Part shown: positions 1 to 5,300 of the stretch, one piece after another
How positions within the stretch are numbered: the first letter of the stretch is position 1
Layout of the letters: each line of letters starts with the position of its first letter
Assembly (NCBI GenBank): GCA_003820635.1
Contig: RPOS01000231.1
Location: 1 to 12,844, forward strand
Source: Verrucomicrobiaceae bacterium
GTDB taxonomy: Bacteria > Verrucomicrobiota > Verrucomicrobiae > Verrucomicrobiales > Akkermansiaceae
Reading direction: 5' to 3'
DNA length: 12,844 bases
Translations under genes and position numbers: made by a program
The notes under the pieces: model-generated
The model's database searches: none
What the model was told of the DNA's origin: nothing
The model's input: only the letters and a program-made list of their open reading frames with translations

Positions 1-678
1 ACTTCGGGCTTGGCTCGCCGTCGTCTTACTATCCCATTCGATCAGCCTTTCACTGGTAGCTCCGCTGAGCAACGCACCCTTATTGATATGGATGATCGCG
101 GTCATCCTTTTGGTGAGTTTGCGGCTCTGCTTCCTGGTCTCGTGAATTGGGTCTTGGATATGACGGAAGCTGAGATGCGTGAATACCTGATGGAGACCAA
201 CGATAAAGTTGATTTCTTTGCCAAGCATCACAAGGAACAGATCCTTAAATCCAACCAAATCTTGGATTGGATGCAGCACTGTGTGGTCTTTGATCCAGGC
301 ATCTCCACTCCTGTTGGCTTGGCTAAGCATGCGCCAGGGGGTGTGTCAAACCTGTACATCAACTGGGATAAATGGTTATATGCCAGCTACTGCGAGTTTT
401 CGCGTGGCTCAAATAGCAACATCCTTGGTCGCAGCCGCTTTGAATCCCTGCTCATGGACGTGTGTGTCCACCAGCTCAAGCTGAACGTCTACCAATTTAA
501 AAACACTCGTGGCATGCGGGTTGTCAACATTGCTCTTCGGGCGTTTGGTCCCAAATATGAGCAGTATCCTTCTCTTGTGGAGGTTGGCCTAAACAAGGAG
601 GAATGGCGTACGTTCTACGGGGACATTATCGACAAAGCATCTAATGCGACAATGGAAGTGGTTGGAGAAGAACTTTGA
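1..678 (+). CDS. Phage/plasmid primase-helicase (D5/P4-like), C-terminal part, 5' truncated by window edge
   Basis: The frame is open from base 1, so the real start lies upstream; the TTG at 10 is an internal codon. About 225 codons are visible. The opening Arg-rich stretch ('LARRRLTIPFDQPF') matches the segment just after the SF3 helicase core in D5/P4-type primase-helicases. The later stretch, with 'YCEF', 'LGRSRFESLL' and 'RGMRVVNIAL' (about residues 128-180), resembles the winged C-terminal domain of the same family. These proteins prime and unwind DNA at phage replication forks. The helicase Walker motifs and the primase domain would lie outside the window, so the full domain order cannot be seen. 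The stop codon overlaps the TTG start of speD (TTGA), which suggests translational coupling. Family assignment is by recognition; a helicase-only protein is possible. Confidence 0.75.
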   Translation, partial: TSGLARRRLTIPFDQPFTGSSAEQRTLIDMDDRGHPFGEFAALLPGLVNWVLDMTEAEMREYLMETNDKVDFFAKHHKEQILKSNQILDWMQHCVVFDPGISTPVGLAKHAPGGVSNLYINWDKWLYASYCEFSRGSNSNILGRSRFESLLMDVCVHQLKLNVYQFKNTRGMRVVNIALRAFGPKYEQYPSLVEVGLNKEEWRTFYGDIIDKASNATMEVVGEEL

Positions 679-1025
679 GCAACGGACGCCACCTCATCCT
701 TGATCTCTATGAGTGTGATCAAGCTATCCTCGATAACTACGAGGAGCTTGAACGCCTACTTGAGGTAGCCCTCAATATGGCAGGCGCAAATATCCTGCGC
801 ATCTTTGGCGAAAAATTTCAACCGCAAGGGGTCACACTCCTTGCGTTGCTGGCGGAATCACATGCTTCTATCCATTCTTGGCCTGAGCTGGGCTATGCGG
901 CCATCGATCTATATACCTGTGGCGACACAACAAATACCCACAAGGCTGCCGAATTCTTAAAAACTAAACTCAAATCGAAACGATCAGAGGAAAAAGAACT
1001 AGTACGGTCTACAACTCCTCAATAA
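675..1025 (+). CDS. speD: S-adenosylmethionine decarboxylase proenzyme, 116 aa
   Basis: Decarboxylates S-adenosylmethionine to give the aminopropyl donor for spermidine synthesis; a pyruvoyl enzyme made by self-cleavage. The 116-residue length fits the short bacterial/archaeal class of single-domain proenzymes. The processing site is clear: 'AESHASIHSWPELGY' at residues 60-74, with cleavage expected between Glu61 and Ser62, so Ser62 becomes the pyruvoyl group. His67 and Cys82 (in 'YTCGD') match the His and Cys used in processing and catalysis, so the enzyme looks intact. The N-terminal 'GRHLILDLYECD' also fits the family start and supports the TTG at 675, which overlaps the primase stop. The C-terminal tail is Lys/Glu-rich. 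No spermidine synthase gene is in the window. speD is a known auxiliary metabolic gene of cyanophages, so it probably acts on the host's polyamine pathway. Confidence 0.93.
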   Translation: MSNGRHLILDLYECDQAILDNYEELERLLEVALNMAGANILRIFGEKFQPQGVTLLALLAESHASIHSWPELGYAAIDLYTCGDTTNTHKAAEFLKTKLKSKRSEEKELVRSTTPQ

Positions 1026-1029
1026 TTCG

Positions 1030-1035
1030 TATACT
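1030..1035 (+). promoter_or_regulatory. Possible -10 box upstream of the glycosyltransferase gene
   Basis: TATACT, five of six matches to TATAAT, lies 24 bases before the ATG at 1059 in the only gap between speD and the glycosyltransferase gene. I see no acceptable -35 box at normal spacing, so it would need a phage activator or may be chance. Confidence 0.2.
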
Positions 1036-1038
1036 ATC

Positions 1039-1067
1039 TTCAGTCAGTAACTATTTAAATGACTGAA
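1039..1067 (+). promoter_or_regulatory. Perfect 8-bp inverted repeat spanning the start codon of the glycosyltransferase gene
   Basis: TTCAGTCA (1039-1046) and TGACTGAA (1060-1067) are exact reverse complements separated by 13 AT-rich bases. The A of the ATG (1059) is the last loop base, and the TG is the first part of the right arm. In RNA this would form an 8-bp hairpin that partly hides the start codon; as DNA it could be an operator. No Shine-Dalgarno sequence is visible nearby. Function is inferred from position only. Confidence 0.4.
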
Positions 1068-2330
1068 AATAAACCCAAACTTTTGTGGGTAGGTGACATT
1101 GTTGCTACCACTGGTTTTGCTCGTGTTACCGAAAACGTACTGAGCCGTCTGAAGGATCGGTATGAGATCCACGTGCTTGGCTGCAACTGGCACGGAGACT
1201 ATACTCCGCTGCAACAGGAGTACTTCATGTACCCTGCCGCCAACATGTACCAGAACCAACCTTTTGGTGAGGCACGGATTCGTGAAATTACAGAACGGGT
1301 GCGGCCCGACGTAATCTTTACAATTAATGACTGTTGGATTATTAATAATCAATGGTCTCAGGTCAAAGATTTGCGCGATGAGATTGGCTTTAAGTTTGTG
1401 GGTTACTACCCCATGGACTCCTATGGCTGGTACGGCTGCTTGACCGAAACCATGCATGAGTGGGACGCAGCTGTCTGCTACACCAAATTCGGTGCAGAAG
1501 AGACGTTAAGTTCTGGTGTAGACAAACCAATCTGGGTGATTCCTCACGGTGTTACCGCTGGTCAGTTCTATCCCAAAGACAAGGCAGAGTGTCGGAAGAG
1601 CTTGGGTCTAAACCCCGATGACTTCATTGTTTTCAACGGGAACAGGAATCAATTCCGTAAACGCATCGACTTAACTATCTCGGCATTTGCCAAGTTTGCA
1701 GTCGATAAGCCTGATGCCAAGCTGTACCTGCATATGGGGCAAAAGGACCAGGGCTGGGACCTGATGCCGCTGTTCAATCGGGAGATGAACCGTCAAGGCT
1801 TGGATCCAAACGGTCGCATCATCATGACCGCACCTACGCCCCACGGTCCTTCTGTGCCTGTAGAGCTGCTTAACACTATCTATAACGTTGCTGATGTTGG
1901 TATCAATACTTGCAAGGGAGAAGGATGGGGCCTGGTGAACTTCGAACATGCTGCCTGCCGCGTAGCACAGGTTGTTCCTGATCACACCTCATGTAAGGAA
2001 ATCTTTGAGGGCTGCGGTCCCCTGATTCGCAACCTTCACGCAGATGTAGACACCAACTTTGGTCGCATCATGCCGTGCCCTGACGACAACCATTTGGCAA
2101 GTATCCTTACAGATCTTTACAACAACCGCGACAAACTGGACGAAGTGGCACAGAAGTGCTACGACCGCGTCACTGATACTTGCTTCAACTGGGATACGGT
2201 TGCAGCTGATTTCAATGATGTGTTCCAAGAAGTGCTGACCAAGAAGGAGGAGCCTCAGATCAAGACCAGTAAGCGAAAAAAGAAGCAGGACAAGACGGAG
2301 AAGAAGGAGCTGACCGAGGCAACTGCATGA
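1059..2330 (+). CDS. GT-B glycosyltransferase, GT4-like, with Lys-rich tail (423 aa)
   Basis: Probably transfers a sugar from a nucleotide-sugar donor to a glycan or other acceptor in the cytosol. The N-terminal half opens with a Rossmann-like strand and Gly-rich turn ('LLWVGDIVATTGFARVT', residues 8-24). The C-terminal half has 'IPHGV' (about 161-165), 'NGNRNQFRKR' (about 193-202), and the retaining-GT4 E-x7-E signature at Glu288 and Glu296 within 'GEGWGLVNFEHAA'. The core ends near residue 393; the last 30 residues are Lys/Glu-rich ('KRKKKQDKTEKKE') and look like a disordered basic tail, unusual for the family. The start ATG has no obvious ribosome site and sits in a perfect inverted repeat. 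Its ATGA stop/start overlap with the cupin gene implies a shared message. Donor and acceptor are not predictable; virion, lipopolysaccharide or capsule modification are possible roles. Confidence 0.85.
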   Translation: MTENKPKLLWVGDIVATTGFARVTENVLSRLKDRYEIHVLGCNWHGDYTPLQQEYFMYPAANMYQNQPFGEARIREITERVRPDVIFTINDCWIINNQWSQVKDLRDEIGFKFVGYYPMDSYGWYGCLTETMHEWDAAVCYTKFGAEETLSSGVDKPIWVIPHGVTAGQFYPKDKAECRKSLGLNPDDFIVFNGNRNQFRKRIDLTISAFAKFAVDKPDAKLYLHMGQKDQGWDLMPLFNREMNRQGLDPNGRIIMTAPTPHGPSVPVELLNTIYNVADVGINTCKGEGWGLVNFEHAACRVAQVVPDHTSCKEIFEGCGPLIRNLHADVDTNFGRIMPCPDDNHLASILTDLYNNRDKLDEVAQKCYDRVTDTCFNWDTVAADFNDVFQEVLTKKEEPQIKTSKRKKKQDKTEKKELTEATA

Positions 2331-2668
2331 CCTACCGGGAGGAAAGGCCCTGGGGATCGTTTGAAACGATCTGCTCAGGGCACAATTACAAGGTCAAGAC
2401 ACTCTCAGTCAAACCGTATGAACGGCTCAGCCTTCAAAAGCATGAGCACCGCGAGGAGCACTGGGTTGTCGTGGCTGGAACCGGAACCATCACGGTGGGC
2501 GACAGGCAACTGATCGCCTTCCCCGGGACCACAGCCCATATCCCCAAGGGGGAAGTCCACCGGCTGGAGGCTGGAGAGTCCGAACTCACGTTGATTGAGG
2601 TCCAGAGGGGCGCTCAGCTGTACGAGGAGGACATCACCCGACTCAGCGACGACTACGGACGCAAGTAG
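2327..2668 (+). CDS. Stand-alone cupin, mannose-6-phosphate isomerase type II / ManC C-terminal domain (113 aa)
   Basis: Matches the C-terminal isomerase domain of bifunctional mannose-1-phosphate guanylyltransferase/mannose-6-phosphate isomerases. It has the opening 'RPWGSFE' (7-13), then 'LSLQKHEHREEHWVVVAGTG' (34-53) with the HxHxxE metal set His39, His41 and Glu44, and the second cupin motif 'HIPKGEVHRL' (71-80) with His78. The C-terminal 'IEVQRGAQLYEEDITRLSDDYGR' pattern completes the domain, so the metal site looks whole. The nucleotidyltransferase half is absent. The expected reaction is interconversion of fructose-6-phosphate and mannose-6-phosphate, supplying mannose for GDP-mannose. 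Being coupled to the glycosyltransferase (ATGA overlap at 2327-2330) suggests sugar supply for the same glycan. It could also be an epimerase-like or non-enzymatic cupin. Confidence 0.85.
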   Translation: MTYREERPWGSFETICSGHNYKVKTLSVKPYERLSLQKHEHREEHWVVVAGTGTITVGDRQLIAFPGTTAHIPKGEVHRLEAGESELTLIEVQRGAQLYEEDITRLSDDYGRK

Positions 2669-2699
2669 GGCGTAGGGCCTGCAGAGAGCTGAATCAAGG

Positions 2700-2728
2700 A
2701 GGGGGCTGCGACAACAGCCTCCTTTTTT
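2700..2728 (+). terminator. Rho-independent terminator after the glycosyltransferase-cupin genes
   Basis: A GC-rich stem pairs 2700-2708 (AGGGGGCTG) with 2715-2723 (CAGCCTCCT), 9 bp with one G-T pair. The loop is the six bases CGACAA, and six T's follow at 2723-2728. It lies about 30 bases after the cupin stop and closes the primase-speD-glycosyltransferase-cupin run. Confidence 0.85.
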
Positions 2729-2811
2729 GTGAGCGCCAAGTCTTGGGTTGAGACTCAAGTGCGGTGCGCAAGAACAGAGAATAGAATGCTTTCTACTCCC
2801 CCCTAAGGCGA

Positions 2812-2916
2812 ATGACACTGTGGTTAAAGGGTGTAATGTTTGAAAGTTTGGAGGGAAAGCAAAGAGAAATAAAGTACGTACACTTTGGTCAAGCGGCGTC
2901 ATCTAATCATATATAA
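2812..2916 (+). CDS. Doubtful 34-aa ORF in the gap
   Basis: ATG at 2812 to TAA at 2914, preceded by AAGGCGA as a close ribosome-site-like stretch. The product begins MTLWLKGVMFESLEGK and has no recognisable family or membrane segment. It ends inside the AT-rich promoter-like pocket. It could be a chance ORF; listed only because nothing else codes here. Confidence 0.2.
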   Translation: MTLWLKGVMFESLEGKQREIKYVHFGQAASSNHI

Positions 2917-2980
2917 AGAATAAAAAGGCCTATTCTCAGGTTTTTCTGCACTCTTGACTCCCCGCCGCGCTCCCATTACT

Positions 2981-3361
2981 ATGTTTTGGAGCCCCAACGC
3001 CCTCCAGATGTCCCGCAACCACAAGGAAATGCCGCCTCTCTGGCGCGTCCAAGAGTTGCTGCAACTTTCCGACCAGTACCCCAGTGGCCTGGAGTGGCGC
3101 GTCAAGAAGGCATGCAACCCCGCTGGCAGCCAGGCAGGCCGCCTCAACAAGGTCAGCGGCTATTACATGGTCTGCATCGATAACGTTGTCTACCTCGCAC
3201 ACCGTGTCGTGTACTACTTGCGTACTGGTGCGGACCCAATCAAGACCGACGTAGTACACGAGTACTCAAACAAGGAAAAGGACAATAGGAAAAAGTTGGT
3301 CGCAAATAAAAAACATACGCAAAAAACTAAGCATCCTTCCTTTCAAGAACTTTTTGCCTAG
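2981..3361 (+). CDS. Divergent HNH homing-endonuclease-like protein (126 aa)
   Basis: Residues about 35-106 align by eye with the N-terminal/HNH half of the intact endonuclease at 8015-8506 in this same window. Shared pieces are 'AGS.AG', a 'GY..V.I' strand, 'YLAHRVVYY' against 'YLVHRIIWA', and 'DNR..L'. In place of the usual 'DHINGD' core it has 'VVHEYSNKEKDNR' (about 92-103): His93, Asn102 and Arg103 remain but the Asp before the His and the Asn-Gly after it are gone. There is no C-terminal AP2 domain; the tail is Lys-rich. The start is uncertain: TTG at 2954, ATG at 2981, 3008 and 3029 are all possible and none has a good ribosome site; by alignment with the paralogue the later ones are attractive. 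The stop is two bases before the next gene's ATG. Probably a degenerate or diverged homing endonuclease. Confidence 0.65.
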   Translation: MFWSPNALQMSRNHKEMPPLWRVQELLQLSDQYPSGLEWRVKKACNPAGSQAGRLNKVSGYYMVCIDNVVYLAHRVVYYLRTGADPIKTDVVHEYSNKEKDNRKKLVANKKHTQKTKHPSFQELFA

Positions 3362-3363
3362 CA

Positions 3364-4026
3364 ATGGCCAACCTCCACCGGTCTGAAAAAAAACTGCTTG
3401 AAACTGTTAATTTTCGCTTTGTGCCAAAAATCGATCAGCTTGACGACATTGCCCTGGATAACCATGGGTACTACCACGGTTTTGTTTGTCCTCATGGCCA
3501 TACCATCAGGGACAACATAAATAATTGGTGCTACCACTGTGTACACAAAATTCAATCCAATATTTGTGGCTTTGATATCAACTACCTCCATGTTGAATAC
3601 AAATCCAAGTACCAAAAACTGTGGAAGAAAATCACGGTTGGCGCTCCAGGGGACTGTTGGACTATTAATGCTCCTGGGCCATACGCCCCCAGGCGTGTGT
3701 GTATGCCCTCCTATCGGTCTGCCTACAGCCACCAAAAGTCAGAGAACCTGAGCTTTCACAAGGCCCTCTACAACTGCGCCTGGGGGGATGTGGGGGGAAT
3801 GATTGTGACACGTACTTGCGGAAATCCAAGGTGTGGCAACCCTTTGCATCTGGTCTCCAGCTGGAATAGAGCCATACCGCCTGAGAGCGTCCATCCGTTT
3901 GAGTTGACTTTCGAGGCGGAAAAACTTATGGCCTATGGCAAAAACAAAGAGCAGCCCTTGGTATTCAATCAGGTGTTTCGTAATACCATAACGTTTCCAA
4001 AAGATACAGAAATACCTGACGAGTAG
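3364..4026 (+). CDS. Zinc-binding protein with degenerate HNH-type nuclease motif (220 aa)
   Basis: Two metal-binding clusters can be seen. The first is 'CPHGH' (42-46) paired with 'CYHC' (56-59), a zinc-ribbon-like set. The second is 'FHKALY' (131-136) followed by 'RTCGNPRCGNPLHL' (150-163), which matches the Cys/His layout of phage HNH endonucleases (usual form H-x-C-x-N-P-x-C-x-N-P-x-H-L). The residue where the first catalytic His of HNH normally lies is Arg150, so cutting activity may be lost or altered. The gene starts two bases after the previous stop (TAGCAATG), suggesting co-translation with another HNH-like gene. Free-standing HNH proteins in phages act as homing endonucleases or in DNA packaging; which applies here, if either, is not shown. 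I cannot name a family with certainty. Confidence 0.55.
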   Translation: MANLHRSEKKLLETVNFRFVPKIDQLDDIALDNHGYYHGFVCPHGHTIRDNINNWCYHCVHKIQSNICGFDINYLHVEYKSKYQKLWKKITVGAPGDCWTINAPGPYAPRRVCMPSYRSAYSHQKSENLSFHKALYNCAWGDVGGMIVTRTCGNPRCGNPLHLVSSWNRAIPPESVHPFELTFEAEKLMAYGKNKEQPLVFNQVFRNTITFPKDTEIPDE

Positions 4027-4054
4027 AATACATTTAAAGGTTTACAAAATATAA

Positions 4055-4795
4055 ATGGCACGTAGTCAGGATGTTCAACGTCAAAGGACGCAGGACAATC
4101 CTTTAAATATGGGGCAGTTTAGTCAGCTGTCTCTGCGTAATTTAAAGGGGAGCTTGGGGCCTAAGAACCAGGTGATTGGTCGCAGTGATACCAATCAATT
4201 GTCCTTTGGCGGTTATGGTGGCGGTTCTTATAACCATTGGTTTAGTTTCACAATCACTTCCAATGCTTGGATCATTGTTGCAAAAGCAGGTCCAAGGCCT
4301 AAATACATCAATACATCTGTGTACGATTTAAACCTCAACCCAATTGAAGGCAGAGGGATCTTTCAGGACGACAGTATTACCACAACAATTGACGGAGAAA
4401 TCAACAATCCATATGTAGGGCACGTCATGAATGCCCAGTCAGATCTATACAATACTTTTGATCCAAACCGTCTTGACAAAGGCGACGACAGGTATTACCC
4501 CTTAAACAGGGGGACGTATCTCTTGTGTATTTCAACAACACGCAACGAACCCTTAGACTACGAGATTGGTGTTGTTATCGAGTTTCCAACTGGTGACTTT
4601 GAGTTATTACTGGAAAACTTTACGTATATCTTGTTGGAAAATAATGACTTTATTTTGAATGATCACACGGAATTCTATGAAGGCCAAGATGTTCACGACC
4701 ATTCTTTAAACGAATGGGATGAAGCATGGCGGCGTGAGCACCAGGTTGACGATCGCTTCCCTGCCTTCCTTGTACCCTTTACTACAGTGCCGTGA
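4055..4795 (+). CDS. Probable virion-associated protein, unknown function (246 aa)
   Basis: I do not recognise a named family. Residues 1-35 are polar and Gln/Asn-rich. Residues 48-178 are beta-rich with aromatic strands ('HWFSFTITSNAWIIVAKAG', 'GTYLLCIST', 'YEIGVVIEF'). This layout resembles bacterial pre-peptidase C-terminal (PPC-like) beta-sandwich domains found in secreted and virion proteins. The final part is acidic with repeated 'LLEN' ('FELLLENFTYILLENNDFIL') and ends in an Asp/Glu/His-rich tail ('HDHSLNEWDEAWRREH'). There is no signal peptide or membrane segment. Its stop overlaps the GTG start of a 46-codon ORF. Position beside the lysis genes and the beta-rich make-up favour a structural or tail-decoration role; this is inference. 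Confidence 0.5.
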   Translation: MARSQDVQRQRTQDNPLNMGQFSQLSLRNLKGSLGPKNQVIGRSDTNQLSFGGYGGGSYNHWFSFTITSNAWIIVAKAGPRPKYINTSVYDLNLNPIEGRGIFQDDSITTTIDGEINNPYVGHVMNAQSDLYNTFDPNRLDKGDDRYYPLNRGTYLLCISTTRNEPLDYEIGVVIEFPTGDFELLLENFTYILLENNDFILNDHTEFYEGQDVHDHSLNEWDEAWRREHQVDDRFPAFLVPFTTVP

Positions 4796-4932
4796 TTAAG
4801 TTCTACAACTGGTTGATTTGTAAACTGTTCAAACAATGTCAGCTTGACATCAACAAGTGCCCAACAAAATCCTTTAAGCAATACTGTGAAACAGAACCCT
4901 GGGCGCAGGAGTGTCGTATCTATGAAGATTAA
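4792..4932 (+). CDS. Small Cys-rich protein (46 aa)
   Basis: GTG start overlaps the preceding TGA (GTGA at 4792-4795); stop TAA at 4930. The product begins MIKFYNWLICKLFK and ends 'CETEPWAQECRIYED'. It has five cysteines (10, 16, 23, 32, 41), a short hydrophobic N-terminus and an acidic C-terminus. It looks like the tiny Cys-containing ORFs found near lysis genes in cyanophages, but I cannot name it. Coupling to the upstream gene and its compact composition argue that it is real. Confidence 0.55.
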   Translation: MIKFYNWLICKLFKQCQLDINKCPTKSFKQYCETEPWAQECRIYED

Positions 4933-4973
4933 ATAGCTAGACGTAGAATATAAAAATCCATCAAGGTTGCCCC

Positions 4974-5138
4974 ATGGAACACCTCAATAAATACCTGGAA
5001 GTAGCACTGGCTATCCATGCTGCTTGCTCTGCAATCTGTGCGTTAACGCCAACTCCCAAGGATGACAGACTTGTCCGCAAGCTTTACAAGCTTATTGAAA
5101 TTGGTGGTTTGGTAATTGGTCGTACCAAGCAACGCTGA
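4974..5138 (+). CDS. Small one-segment membrane protein, holin candidate (54 aa)
   Basis: ATG at 4974 with AAGG seven bases upstream; TGA at 5136. Residues about 7-25 ('YLEVALAIHAACSAICALTP') form one mostly hydrophobic Ala-rich helix, followed by 'TPTPKDDRLVRKLYKLIE' and a short basic end ('GRTKQR'). Small size, one helix, charged C-terminus and location directly opposite the endolysin fit a phage holin or pinholin, which makes membrane lesions to release the endolysin. The 'TPTPKDD' stretch recalls small conserved phage proteins I have seen, but no tested function is known to me. Its last codon touches the stop of the oppositely directed gene. Confidence 0.5.
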   Translation: MEHLNKYLEVALAIHAACSAICALTPTPKDDRLVRKLYKLIEIGGLVIGRTKQR

Positions 5139-5300
5139 TTAGTCAGGCAAGACCTGCGTCCAAAACACGCAACCATCATTGTCTTCAACCCATTTTTTAG
5201 TTGCGTAAGCCTCTTCTTTACTGAGGGTTACGCACTTTTTTTCGTTACCAACTTCCCAGCACATATTGATGCGAAGTCTTAAATCTTTATTACGTTTCAC
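5139..5300 (-). CDS. Small conserved-looking phage protein after the endolysin (53 aa)
   Basis: Chosen start is GTG at 5300, which overlaps the endolysin stop (GTGA), giving MKRNKDLRLRINMCWE... and ending 'WVEDNDGCVFWTQVLPD'. An in-frame ATG at 5342 would give 67 residues but needs a 46-base overlap in another frame with the endolysin. The protein is soluble, with a basic N-terminus, two predicted beta strands ('RLRINMCWEV', 'KKCVTLS') and a helix ('KEEAYATKKWVED'). Not recognised. Last gene of the minus-strand run; its stop abuts the stop of the plus-strand holin candidate. Confidence 0.5.
   Translation of the reverse strand: MKRNKDLRLRINMCWEVGNEKKCVTLSKEEAYATKKWVEDNDGCVFWTQVLPD

Larger units (their letters stand above)
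2669..2980. other. Gene-poor 312-base gap with terminator, hairpins and an AT-rich promoter-like pocket
   Basis: After the terminator there is a hairpin at 2742-2759 (CTTGGGT, loop TGAG, ACTCAAG) with no T run. A short dyad at 2871-2886 pairs AAAGT with ACTTT around ACGTAC. An AT-rich stretch follows at about 2901-2926 with TATATA/TATAAA at 2910-2917; TTGGTC at 2885-2890 is a weak -35 at a long 19-base spacing. This pocket is the best place for a promoter driving the downstream plus-strand genes. A 34-codon ORF is listed separately. I see no tRNA. Confidence 0.5.

Noticed and set aside
1044..1457. 137-codon minus-strand open frame
   Set aside because: Antisense to the glycosyltransferase gene, with no domain-like sequence; a shadow frame.
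2405..2902. 165-codon minus-strand open frame
   Set aside because: It lies opposite the well-supported cupin gene and runs through its terminator; the protein has no recognisable pattern.
4050..4057. TATAAATG resembling a late promoter octamer
   Set aside because: It contains the start codon of the 4055 gene, so transcription from it would begin inside the gene.
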